Below, in pieces: positions 24,177-32,479 of a DNA stretch of 64,000 nucleotides. The notes under the pieces are model-generated. The model ran no database searches, had not been told where the DNA came from, and saw only the letters and a list, made by a program, of their open reading frames with translations. The stretch comes from CAVREM01 sp963728825. GTDB taxonomy: Bacteria > Acidobacteriota > Vicinamibacteria > Vicinamibacterales > CAVVIG01. Made by a program: the position numbers and the translations under genes. Position 1 is the stretch's first letter, and each line of letters begins with the position of its first letter. The DNA lies in contig CAVSLA010000006.1 in the NCBI GenBank assembly GCA_963728825.1, positions 124,001 through 188,000 on the forward strand, read 5' to 3'.

Positions 24177-25398
24177 GGTATTCCGCGGTGAACGCCCCCA
24201 TCAACCGATAGATCTCTCGCAGTTCATCCGGCGATGCAAGAAACACGATGCGCAGAAAGCCACCGTCCGCCGGCATGCCGAAGCCCGATCCGTACACGCA
24301 GAGCACACCGGTGGCCCGCAGCAGACCCAGCACGTAATCCTCGTCGGTCTGTCCCGGCGGCAGCGTCACTTTCGGCATTGCATAAAACGCCGCTTGGGGT
24401 GCACTGCAGGTGACGCCAGGCATCGCGCGCAGCATTTCCACCGTCACCTCGGCGCGGGTCTTCAGTGCCGCTCGGAACGCCGCCTGATGAGAGCGATCAC
24501 CATCGAGCGCCGCCGGAATCGCGTGCTGCATCGGGACCGTGCTGCACAGGCGACCATCCGCGAGCTTCTTCAGCGCGCCGAGAAGATCGTCCAGCCGGCG
24601 CGATCGTCCGACGCCGATCCAGCCCGTGCGCCAGCCCGGCACCACATATCCCTTCGACAGGCTCGAGAACGACAGCACTGCCGCCTCGGGCTCGAGGCTG
24701 CCGAGCGGCGCGACCGGACCGTCGTAGCCGAGATCTCCGTAGACCTCGTCGGCGAGGATCACCAGGCCGTGACGATCAGCTAACGCGAGCAGCTCACGAC
24801 GCATCGACACCGAATACGACGCGCCCGTCGGATTGTTCGGATCGATCACGACGATCGCGCGCGTCGCCTGAGTGACGACGCTCTCCATGTGATCCAGATC
24901 GGGCTCCCAGCCGCGTTCGGGGTCGGTCCGGTAGAAACGCGCACGGGCGCCGAGCTTCGCGAGTACCGCCGTATAGAGCGGGTAGGTTGGCAGCGGCACG
25001 AGGATCTCGCCGTCGAGATCGGCGAGCGCGCTCAGCGCGAGATCGATGCCTTCCGAAGTGCCCGCAGTAATCAGCACCCGGTCTGCAGTCATCGGCCACC
25101 CGCGGCGGTCGTATTCCGCGGCGACCGCGTCGCGCGCGGCAGGGATGCCGGGCGAAGGGCCGTAGCCGTTCTCGCCATCGCGCATCGCGCGAACGACCGC
25201 TTCGATCATCGCCGCCGGCGGTTGGAAGCCAAACGGCGGCGGGTTGCCGACATTCAAATAGCGGACGCGCCGCCCCGAGGCCTCGACGCGCTGGGCTTCT
25301 GCGACGATGTTTCGGATTGCGTACGAAAAGTTGCCGACGCGTTTGGCGACGGGGATCGGCGTGGACTTGAGCACGTTGGTCGGCGTCACGATAGCCAT
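24163..25398 (-). CDS. AlaA-like class I/II aminotransferase
   Basis: 411 residues, fold type I. It contains NGYGPSPGIPAARDA, the PLP ring contact DPNNPTGASYS, LADEVYGDL and the Schiff-base lysine in SFSSLSKGYVVPGWRTGW, and ends with the substrate Arg region (FLRIVFL). It resembles the AlaA/alanine aminotransferase type of pyruvate-dependent enzymes. The gene starts 28 bp from a perfect 9-bp inverted repeat (25426-25448) that may be its operator. It is divergent from the VWA protein gene. Confidence 0.85.
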   Translation of the reverse strand: MAIVTPTNVLKSTPIPVAKRVGNFSYAIRNIVAEAQRVEASGRRVRYLNVGNPPPFGFQPPAAMIEAVVRAMRDGENGYGPSPGIPAARDAVAAEYDRRGWPMTADRVLITAGTSEGIDLALSALADLDGEILVPLPTYPLYTAVLAKLGARARFYRTDPERGWEPDLDHMESVVTQATRAIVVIDPNNPTGASYSVSMRRELLALADRHGLVILADEVYGDLGYDGPVAPLGSLEPEAAVLSFSSLSKGYVVPGWRTGWIGVGRSRRLDDLLGALKKLADGRLCSTVPMQHAIPAALDGDRSHQAAFRAALKTRAEVTVEMLRAMPGVTCSAPQAAFYAMPKVTLPPGQTDEDYVLGLLRATGVLCVYGSGFGMPADGGFLRIVFLASPDELREIYRLMGAFTAEYLARS

Positions 25399-25425
25399 CT
25401 TACGCCCCCCGTAAAGCTGGCGAGC

Positions 25426-25473
25426 AACCGTGTAAGTTCTACACGGTTTTCTCCTACAGTTGGCGCATATGCG
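25426..25473. promoter_or_regulatory. Operator-like palindromes between divergent genes
   Basis: AACCGTGTA (25426-25434) and TACACGGTT (25440-25448) form a perfect 9-bp inverted repeat with a 5-nt spacer. A second palindrome, CGCATATGCG, is at 25464-25473. Both lie in the 154 bp between the AlaA-like gene (leftward, start 25398) and the VWA gene (start 25553), a typical place for a dimeric repressor. No regulator gene is adjacent. Confidence 0.5.
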
Positions 25474-25552
25474 AGCTCACCCGTAAACATGTAACTACCT
25501 CTAATTACAGGACTTCACCGTTTGGCAGGGTCCTTGGAACGTCTCCTGGAAG

Positions 25553-26497
25553 ATGGCGAGGGGCACGCTCATCCTTAATATCGGTGTGACGACGGCATTG
25601 TTGCTGTCGGCGACACCAGTTCCTGCCGTCCAGGAGCTGCCAAAGCCGACGTTCAAGTCCGGCGTGGAGCTGGTCCGGGTGACCGCGGTCGTCCGGGACA
25701 ACAAGGGTCGATTCGTTCAGAATCTGACGATTCGCGACTTCGAGGTCTTCGACGGCGGCATCCCGCGCCGGATCTCGGAATTCCGCAAGGATACGGGCGC
25801 CCTCAGCGTGGCGCTGCTGTTCGACGTGAGCGGAAGTATGGAAGGACGGCTGCCGGATGCGCGTGATGCCGCGCGGCACGTCCTGAGTTGGCTCGATCGA
25901 GAAGATGACGAAGCCGCAGTGTTCACTTTCGACACCCGTCTTTCCGAGGTGACGCCGTTCACGACCGGCCTTCAGAATCTTCCAGCCAAGCTCGACGTGC
26001 TCACGCCGTTCGGCGCAACGTCGCTCCACGACGCCATCGACGAGACGGCCGACAAACTCACGACACGCGCCGGCCTGCGCCGGGCAGTCGTGGTCTTCAC
26101 CGACGGCAACGACACGGCCAGCCGATTGACGCCGGAACAGGTGTCGGCCGCCGCCAGCGCGATCGACGTGCCGGTCTATATCGTCGCGGTGGTCTCATCA
26201 ATCGACAACCCGACCTCCGACAACACCGTGCTTCTCAACGGCAAGTCGCCGCTGTCGGGGCCGCTGGCCGATCTGGCCGCCTGGACGGGTGGCCACCTGT
26301 TCGTGTCGAGCGTCCCGGCGGAGCGCAGCGCGACGGCTCGCCAGATCGTCGACGAGCTTCGTCAGCAGTATCTGATCGCCTTCGAATCGAGCGGCAGGCC
26401 GGGCTGGCACCCGCTCGTGGTCCGTGCCCGTGGCAAGGACCTGACCGTTCGCGCCCGGAGTGGTTATTTCGCGGGGCAATCTCGCCCGATTTCGTGA
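25553..26497 (+). CDS. Exported VWA-domain protein (acidobacterial VWFA-related)
   Basis: 314 residues. A signal peptide (ILNIGVTTALLLSATPVPAV), then a lead-in found in acidobacterial VWFA-related proteins (VELVRVTAVVRDNKGRFVQN, LTIRDFEVFDGG) and a von Willebrand A domain with an intact MIDAS: DVSGSMEG, the Thr in FGATSLHDA and the Asp in VVFTDGNDT. The start lacks an evident Shine-Dalgarno. It is a cell envelope protein likely to bind other proteins in a metal-dependent way. The OmpA-type lipoprotein gene follows 14 bp later. Confidence 0.85.
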   Translation: MARGTLILNIGVTTALLLSATPVPAVQELPKPTFKSGVELVRVTAVVRDNKGRFVQNLTIRDFEVFDGGIPRRISEFRKDTGALSVALLFDVSGSMEGRLPDARDAARHVLSWLDREDDEAAVFTFDTRLSEVTPFTTGLQNLPAKLDVLTPFGATSLHDAIDETADKLTTRAGLRRAVVVFTDGNDTASRLTPEQVSAAASAIDVPVYIVAVVSSIDNPTSDNTVLLNGKSPLSGPLADLAAWTGGHLFVSSVPAERSATARQIVDELRQQYLIAFESSGRPGWHPLVVRARGKDLTVRARSGYFAGQSRPIS

Positions 26498-26511
26498 GCA
26501 GGAGGATCGTC

Positions 26512-27199
26512 ATGTTTCGGAAGTTCATCGTCGCTGGCTCTCTCGTCGCCTTCGCCGTCGGCTCGACGGCCTGCGCGACGAAGGGCTTCGTCCGGCAGAA
26601 TGTCGGCGAAGTGAACGACAAGGTCGATACGCTGGGCCGCTCGGTCGAAGAGACCCAGGAGCGGACCCGACGCAACGAAGGTCGGATCGGCGAAGTCGAC
26701 ACACCGCGCGGGTGCCGCAGAGCAGGCCGCGGCGCGGGCGAACACGGCGGCCGGCGAAGCCCAGAGCGCCGCCAACGCGGCGGGCACCGCGGCGAACGCG
26801 GCGGGCGCCAAGGCCGACCGGATCGAGGCCGCCTCGCGTCGGCTCGTCTTCGAAGTTGTGCTCAGCGAGGATCAGGGCAACTTCCGGTTCAACAAGGCCG
26901 AGCTTCCGGATGAAGCCAAGGCCCGCCTCGATCAGCTGATCACCGATCTGAAGGCCGACCCCAAGGGTGCCTACTTCGAGATCGAAGGGCACACCGACAA
27001 CGTCGGCGACACGCTGATCAACACCAAGATTGGGCTCGAGCGCGCCGAAGCGGTGAAACGGTATCTCTACGAGCAGCACCAGATTCCGCTCCACAAGATC
27101 AACGTGATCAGCTACGGCGAAGACAAGCCGATCGCGCCCAACAGAACGCGGGACGGCCGCGCGCAGAACCGCCGGGTGGTGGTGAAAGTACTCGCGTAG
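26512..27199 (+). CDS. OmpA/Pal-family lipoprotein, one +1 frameshift
   Basis: AGGAGG eight bases before ATG 26512 fixes the start. A lipobox (VGSTAC) follows the signal helix. The middle is Ala-rich and helical (AAEQAAARANTAAGEAQSAA and AAGTAANAAG in the repaired frame) and the C-terminus is a full OmpA-like peptidoglycan-binding domain: IEGHTDNVGD, LGLERAEAVKRYL-like helix, ISYGEDKPIAPN and the final NRRVVVKVLA. One extra base near 26704 breaks the frame; repaired length is 228 residues. It should anchor the outer membrane to peptidoglycan. Confidence 0.85.
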
Positions 27200-27216
27200 T
27201 TGCCCCGCACCCGGGA

Positions 27217-27345
27217 GTCGGACGGTCGACAGTCAGTAGTCGTCGGTCGTCAGTTGGTTCGCCAGCCGCGGTCAAGACTGGGGGACTGAAAGCTGACGAA
27301 CCGCTGGCGACTGACGACTGGTGACTGAAGACCGACGACTTCCGG
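27217..27345. repeat. Family 1 repeat with inverted arms
   Basis: AGTCGGACGGTCGACAGTCAG and AGTCGTCGGTCGTCAGTTGG on the left face GACTGACGACTGGTGACTG and ACCGACGACTT on the right; the arms are imperfect inverts. It fills most of the 170 bp between the OmpA-type gene and the ACT-domain gene. Confidence 0.65.
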
Positions 27346-27369
27346 GTCCTCCTCTGGTAATCTCCCGCC

Positions 27370-27753
27370 ATGGCGATCCGCACCGAGCTCAATCTTCGTC
27401 TGCCCAATAGCCCCGGCGCCCTCGCGGCTGTCTGTCGCGCGCTCGCCGACGAGCGCGTGAACATCCTCGCCATGTCAGTTGAATCGACCGGACAAGTGCG
27501 CCTCGTCGTCGACAACCACATCCGAGCCGCGGGCGCGCTCCGCGAGCGGCATCATCAGGTGACGGAGCGTGAAGTGCTGCTGGCGGTTGTCGGCAGCGGC
27601 CCCGGTGCGCTGGCCCCCGTGCTGGCACTGGCCGCGGACGCCGGCATCAACGTGGAGTACGCCTACGGCACCTCCACCGATGGTCCGGGACGGGCGTCAA
27701 TCGTCCTGGGCGTGGAAAACGCGGCGCGCGCGGCTGCCGTCGCCGGCATCTAA
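27370..27753 (+). CDS. ACT-domain protein
   Basis: 127 residues that hold two ACT-like halves. The first begins LNLRLPNSPGALAAVCRALA and contains VNILAMSVESTGQVRLVVD; the second has SGPGALAPVLALAADAGINVEYAYG. Proteins of this kind bind amino acids or act as regulators of amino acid metabolism. It is near the serC-serA genes but on the opposite strand. No catalytic domain is present. Start chosen from the first ATG of the frame; the Shine-Dalgarno is weak. Confidence 0.7.
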   Translation: MAIRTELNLRLPNSPGALAAVCRALADERVNILAMSVESTGQVRLVVDNHIRAAGALRERHHQVTEREVLLAVVGSGPGALAPVLALAADAGINVEYAYGTSTDGPGRASIVLGVENAARAAAVAGI

Positions 27754-27764
27754 AGTTCACGACG

Positions 27765-27950
27765 ATGCGTTTGTATGTCGAGCCGATGGACAGTACCGTC
27801 GTCGAGGTCTCTGCCGACGGGCGACTGCGGTATGAAGGGCAGACCGAACTGACCGCCCCCACACTCCAGGAGCGCCGTGCCGTCATCTACGCGGCGAAGA
27901 ACGAGCTGGCCGCACTGACCGAGCTGCTGGAGATTCTCGACGCGATTTAA
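27765..27950 (+). CDS. Small uncharacterised protein
   Basis: 61 residues, compositionally plausible, starting 11 bp after the ACT-domain gene and probably in the same transcript. An acidic beta-like N-terminus (YVEPMDSTVVEVSADGRLRY) and a helical, leucine-rich C-terminus (ELAALTELLEILDAI). I do not recognise a family and no ribosome binding site is clear. Confidence 0.5.
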   Translation: MRLYVEPMDSTVVEVSADGRLRYEGQTELTAPTLQERRAVIYAAKNELAALTELLEILDAI

Positions 27951-27974
27951 GACGGACCGTAACGGCCCGCCCTA

Positions 27975-29081
27975 TCAGCCGTTTTTCTGTTCGAAATCCC
28001 GCATGAACGCGACGAGCGCGTCGACGCCTTCTTCAGGGAAGGCGTTGTAGATCGAGGCGCGCATCCCGCCGACCGCGCGGTGGCCCTTCAGTCCATCCAG
28101 GCCTGCGGCGGTCGACTCCTTGATGAACTTGTTCTCGAGCTCTTCGCTCGACAACCTGAACGTGATGTTCATCAGCGAACGGTTTTCTTTCGCGGCAGTC
28201 CCGCGATAGAAGCCGGTGCGATCGATTTCGGCGTACAGCTTTCCCGCCTTGCGCTCGTTGAGGACGGCCATGGCCGGCAGTCCGCCCTGTTGGAGGAGCC
28301 ATTTCATGACCAGCCCCAACGCGTAGACGGAAAAGGACGGCGGTGTGTTGTAGAGCGAGCCGTTCTCCGCATGGACCGCGTAGTTGAGCATGGTCGGCAG
28401 CGAAGCCTTCTTCGCCGCCGCCCGCTGCAGCAGGTCTTCCCTGATGATCACCACCGTCAAACCGGCCGGGCCCATGTTCTTCTGAGCGCCGGCGTAGATC
28501 AGGCCATGCCGGCTGACATCGATCGGCCTGCTGAACATTTCCGACGACGTGTCGTTGACGAGCGGCACGCTCCCGGTATCGGGCAACGCGTGATACTGCG
28601 TCCCCTCGATGGTGTTGTTCGAGGTGATGTGAACGTAGGACGCGCCGGGCGTGAGTGTCAGCTCGGAAGCCCGCGGCAGTCGCGCGTAGTTGTCCGACTT
28701 GCTCGACGCCGCCACGTTGACGGTGCCCACTTTCCGCGCTTCCTTGATCGCCTTGTCGGCCCACGATCCGCAGTCGATGTAGTCGGCGGTTGCGCCGGCA
28801 TCGAGCAGATTCATCGGCACCATCGAGAACTGCAGGCTGGCGCCGCCCTGCAGAAACAACACCTGGTAATTCGCCGGTACGCCGCCGAGGCTGCGGATGT
28901 CGGCCTCGGCCTGCGCCAGAATCGACTCGAAGGCCTTCGATCGGTGGCTGATCTCGATGACCGACATGCCGACGCCCGGCAGGGCGAGGAGATCGCGCTG
29001 AATCTCCTCGAGGACCGGCAGCGGCAGCACCGCCGGCCCGGCCGCGAAGTTGAACACACGATGGAGGGTCGTCGTCGCCAT
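27975..29081 (-). CDS. serC: Phosphoserine aminotransferase
   Basis: 368 residues of the SerC family of class V aminotransferases. The start FNFAAGPAVLPLPVLEEIQR and the motifs ISHRSKAFESI, LFLQGGASLQFSMVPMNLL, the PLP lysine in YAGAQKNMGPAGL and HAENGSLYNTPPSFSVY are all present. It converts 3-phosphohydroxypyruvate and glutamate to phosphoserine. It lies 11 bp downstream of serA on the same strand. Confidence 0.95.
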   Translation of the reverse strand: MATTTLHRVFNFAAGPAVLPLPVLEEIQRDLLALPGVGMSVIEISHRSKAFESILAQAEADIRSLGGVPANYQVLFLQGGASLQFSMVPMNLLDAGATADYIDCGSWADKAIKEARKVGTVNVAASSKSDNYARLPRASELTLTPGASYVHITSNNTIEGTQYHALPDTGSVPLVNDTSSEMFSRPIDVSRHGLIYAGAQKNMGPAGLTVVIIREDLLQRAAAKKASLPTMLNYAVHAENGSLYNTPPSFSVYALGLVMKWLLQQGGLPAMAVLNERKAGKLYAEIDRTGFYRGTAAKENRSLMNITFRLSSEELENKFIKESTAAGLDGLKGHRAVGGMRASIYNAFPEEGVDALVAFMRDFEQKNG

Positions 29082-29092
29082 AAGAAGTCCTT

Positions 29093-30298
29093 CTAAATTG
29101 TTACCACATGAAGGTCGAGGATGTCGTCGTTGCCCTCACGGATTGCCGCCAGCAAACGCTCGGCGGGAAGCCCGTCGACGCTGATCCGCGCCACCGCCGC
29201 TTCGGCGCCTTCGAAGATGACGTTTTCGGTTTCCTGGACGTTGATCTGCCCGCTCTTGAGGAGGTCGAAGACATGCGCGAGCACGCCCGGACGGTCGCGG
29301 TGCCGCACGATCAGGCGGTGGGTGGCGGGCGTCTTGGTCGCCAGGTTGACGACGTTCGGCACACGCCCGGTCGTCTTGTACGCCGTGATGACCCGGACGG
29401 TCTCGGCCGCGATCGCCTCCTGCGCCTGATCGGTGGATCCGCCAATGTGGTGTGTTCCGTACACGTTCGGAAGCGCCACCAGCGGATCGCTGAACTTACC
29501 GGTCCCCCCGGGCGGCTCGGCCGCGTACACGTCGAGCCCGACCCGGATGCCGCGCTCGCGCGCGGCACGACCGAGCGCCTCGTAATCGACCACTTCACCA
29601 CGCGCCGTGTTGATGAAGTACGAGCCCGGGCGCATCCGGTCGAATACCGACGCATCGACGAACCCGCGCGTGTCCTTAGTGAGCGCAAGGTGCACGCTGA
29701 CGATGTCGGCGGCCTCGGCGAGCTGCTGAGGCGACTCGGCGATACGGAACGGCATCGAGGAATCCGGCGGCGTGGTGGTAAACCGGCGACTCCAGACGAT
29801 CACCGGCATCCCGAAAGCCTGGGCGCGGCGGGCGACTTCGGCGCCGATGTTGCCGAATCCGATCAACCCGATCGTTCGTCCGAAGAGACCACGGGCGTTT
29901 GAATACTCCTTCTTGTTCCACTTGCCCGCGCGCAGGTCCGCCACGTTGTCAGGCACGCGGCGGTCGAGCGCCAGGATCAACGCGAAGGTCAGCTCGGCGA
30001 CAGCGATGGCGTTACGTCCCGGGCAGTTGGAAACGTAAATGCCGCGGCGTGAGGCGGCCGCCATATCGATGGTGTTGTAGCCGGCGCCCGCTCTGACGAC
30101 CAACGCCAGATTGCCGGCCTCGAGCGCCGCCGCGCTGACGCTGGTGCCTCGCACGACCAGCGCCTCGGCGCCGCTCTGCCTGATGGCTTCGACCAGCGCC
30201 GCGTCCTTGAGATCCGGCTGGTAGACGACCGCGCAGCCGGCCGTCATCAGACCATCGATCCCGGACTGCTCGAACTTGTCGGCGATGAGGACTTTCAC
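29093..30298 (-). CDS. serA: D-3-phosphoglycerate dehydrogenase
   Basis: 401 residues. The nucleotide-binding fold has IGLIGFGNIGAEVARRAQ and the conserved catalytic residues in NTARGEVVDYEAL and GTHHIGGSTDQAQEAIA. A C-terminal ACT domain (about 325-401, IVRHRDRPGVLAHVFDLLKS) is expected to bind serine for feedback control. It makes the first step of serine synthesis, and sits in the serC-serA-DUF1015 cluster. The start has GTG/ATG choices; ATG 30298 is used. Confidence 0.93.
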   Translation of the reverse strand: MKVLIADKFEQSGIDGLMTAGCAVVYQPDLKDAALVEAIRQSGAEALVVRGTSVSAAALEAGNLALVVRAGAGYNTIDMAAASRRGIYVSNCPGRNAIAVAELTFALILALDRRVPDNVADLRAGKWNKKEYSNARGLFGRTIGLIGFGNIGAEVARRAQAFGMPVIVWSRRFTTTPPDSSMPFRIAESPQQLAEAADIVSVHLALTKDTRGFVDASVFDRMRPGSYFINTARGEVVDYEALGRAARERGIRVGLDVYAAEPPGGTGKFSDPLVALPNVYGTHHIGGSTDQAQEAIAAETVRVITAYKTTGRVPNVVNLATKTPATHRLIVRHRDRPGVLAHVFDLLKSGQINVQETENVIFEGAEAAVARISVDGLPAERLLAAIREGNDDILDLHVVTI

Positions 30299-30314
30299 GG
30301 GGTTGACACAGAGG

Positions 30315-31547
30315 TCATATCAGATGGATCAGAAGGCCGTCTCTCAGCTTCGGCTCGAACCAGGTGCTTTTCGGCGGCATGATCTCGCCCGCATCGGACA
30401 CGGCCATCAAGTCGGCGACGCTGACCGGAAACAGCGAGAAAGCGACCGCCGCAGCGCCCGAATCGACCAGCCGCTGCAGCTCGGTGGTGCCCTTCGCGCC
30501 GCCGACGAAATCGATCCGCTTGTCGGTGCGGACGTCGAGGATGCCGAGAATCGGCCCGAGCACCGCCTCCTGCAGGATGCTGACGTCCAGCGACCCGATT
30601 GGGTCCGAGAGGTCTTGAGCGGCCAGCGGGCGAAGTGTCCGCCACTCCCCCTGGAAATACATCGCGATGTCGCCCCGGCGCGCCGGTCGAGACGGGCCGG
30701 GCGAGATGGCGAAGCGGGCCCTCAGGGCCTCGATGAACGCGGTCGGAGACAAATCGCCCAGGTCCTTCACGATCCGGTTGTAAGGAAGAATCTGCACCTG
30801 CTCGTGCGGGAATGCCACCGCCAGCATCGTGTTGAAATCCGCGCCGTCGCCGAGCACCGTTCCGGTCATTTGATGGTCGCGGATGTGCGCCCGCGCCCGT
30901 GCCGCGCTCGCGGCGCGGTGATGACCGTCGGCGATGTACAACGCCGGAATCGCTCCGAATGCCGCCACCACCGCCGCGGTGTCGGCACCGGTCGTCTTCC
31001 ACATCATGTGGCGGACGCCATCATGAGCCTCGAAGTCGACCAGCGGCTCGCCGCCGGTGACCCGCGCGGCGACTTCGTCGACTGCGGTCGATGTCCGGTA
31101 TGTCAGAAACACCGGTCCGGTCTGGGCTCCGAGGGCGATCATGTGGCGCGTCCGGTCGTCCTCCTTGTCGGGACGCGTTCGCTCGTGCTTCTTGATGACG
31201 TCGCGGTCGTACTCGTCCAGCGAGAAGCAACCCGCCAGTCCGATCTGCGAATGCGGACCCATCTGGAGGCGATAGAAATACAGAGATGGCTCGGTCTCGA
31301 GGACGAGCGCGCGGTCCTTGAGCGTGACAAAATTCTGCTGCGCGCGCTGGTACACCTCGTCGCCGTACGGGTTCGTCCCGTCCACCAACTCCAGCTCCGC
31401 CCGCGAAACGCGCAGGAAACTCAGCGGGTTGCCATCGGCCAGCGCCCGCGCCTCGGCAGTGCTGACGACATCGTAGGGAACCGCCGCGATTTGCGCTGCC
31501 TCCGCCGGTCGCGGCCGCAGCGCACGGAAGGGAAAAAGAGCCGCCAT
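30315..31547 (-). CDS. DUF1015 family protein
   Basis: 410 residues that match the DUF1015 family throughout: FPFRALRPRP at the start, AVPYDVVSTAEARALADGNP, LAGCFSLDEYDRDVIKKHER, KEDDRTRHM, IADGHHRAASA and SLFPVSVADLMAVSDAGEIM. The family has no proven activity but is often located beside serA and serC, as here (17-bp gap). A role in serine or phosphoserine metabolism is inference. DGHHR and HERT motifs are conserved polar clusters. Confidence 0.88.
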   Translation of the reverse strand: MAALFPFRALRPRPAEAAQIAAVPYDVVSTAEARALADGNPLSFLRVSRAELELVDGTNPYGDEVYQRAQQNFVTLKDRALVLETEPSLYFYRLQMGPHSQIGLAGCFSLDEYDRDVIKKHERTRPDKEDDRTRHMIALGAQTGPVFLTYRTSTAVDEVAARVTGGEPLVDFEAHDGVRHMMWKTTGADTAAVVAAFGAIPALYIADGHHRAASAARARAHIRDHQMTGTVLGDGADFNTMLAVAFPHEQVQILPYNRIVKDLGDLSPTAFIEALRARFAISPGPSRPARRGDIAMYFQGEWRTLRPLAAQDLSDPIGSLDVSILQEAVLGPILGILDVRTDKRIDFVGGAKGTTELQRLVDSGAAAVAFSLFPVSVADLMAVSDAGEIMPPKSTWFEPKLRDGLLIHLI

Positions 31548-31589
31548 AGGGGCTCGAATTATCTCACGGCCGGAAGGCAGGTCCCCGAA

Positions 31590-32393
31590 TCAGAGCTCTT
31601 CGAAGACGATTCGGAAGCGTGGCAGCAGTCGCGACAAAGACGGAAAGCGCTTCGACCGCTGCGGCTCGACGCGGACGGTCCGCGACCGCGCGGTCGCGCG
31701 ATGAGTGGCCGCGCTGCGCCCGGCGGTGAGCAACGACGAACTGGGCGTTGGGACGACGATCGGCTGAGGAGTGATCAGAATCGGCCGGCCTGGGAGTGGC
31801 CCCGCCGCCGCCCGCTGTGAAGCTGGCGCGGCCGGCAGCCGGTCGCGGCTGAAGTGCATCGTTTCGCCCGCTCCGATCAGTGCGAGGCCGGCCAGCACCG
31901 CCGCGGCGAACTGCATGCTGACGGCGCCCTTCGCGTTCGACGGGCTGAGCTGCTGGTTCGCCGCTCGCGCCACCAATCCACGCACGACTTCGGTGCGGAC
32001 GCCAGTCTCGAAGCGTCGCAGCGTCTGTGAAAACGCCTGCAGCGAATCGTAGGGCGGGGCTGCAACCTCGTGCAGTGCGCGGCCCAGCGCGTAGCGCAGC
32101 GCGCCCGGTACGTGGGCCTGTCCCGGCAGGAGGCGGTCGAGAAGCATCGCGACCTCGAGTGCGGTCGGCGTGACGGCACTCGCGCTCGAGGTGACCCGAC
32201 CGTCGACGTGGAGGACGATGTTCTGGGGCGACGGAAGCCCGAACGGCGGCCGCGCCTCGTCGTCGCTCGTGTTTTCGAGCAGGGACTGCGTCACTGCAAG
32301 CGCCTCGCCGGTGGTCAGCGCCACGCCACGCGTCAGAATCTCGGTGACGGTCATGGTTGAGGCTGCCGGCTGCATGGCGCACCGACTTGCCAA
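31590..32393 (-). CDS. Uncharacterised protein with one membrane helix
   Basis: 267 residues. The N-terminal about 135 residues look like a folded helical domain (TVTEILTRGVALTTGEALAV, then IVLHVDGRVTSS and LEVAMLLDRLLPG), followed by a helical linker, a single membrane segment (about 162-180, MQFAAAVLAGLALIGAG) and a Pro/Ser/Arg-rich tail. I do not recognise a family. A second ATG at 32354, directly before the conserved-looking part, is an equally likely start. It lies just upstream of the DUF1015 gene on the same strand. Confidence 0.6.
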   Translation of the reverse strand: MASRCAMQPAASTMTVTEILTRGVALTTGEALAVTQSLLENTSDDEARPPFGLPSPQNIVLHVDGRVTSSASAVTPTALEVAMLLDRLLPGQAHVPGALRYALGRALHEVAAPPYDSLQAFSQTLRRFETGVRTEVVRGLVARAANQQLSPSNAKGAVSMQFAAAVLAGLALIGAGETMHFSRDRLPAAPASQRAAAGPLPGRPILITPQPIVVPTPSSSLLTAGRSAATHRATARSRTVRVEPQRSKRFPSLSRLLPRFRIVFEEL

Positions 32394-32479
32394 AATTGCG
32401 CCATCGTCGATTGCGCGATGGCGATGAAAATCGGAGCGAAATTGCGGGCTGAAGCCGCTGAGGGGGCGAGATCTGTCGG

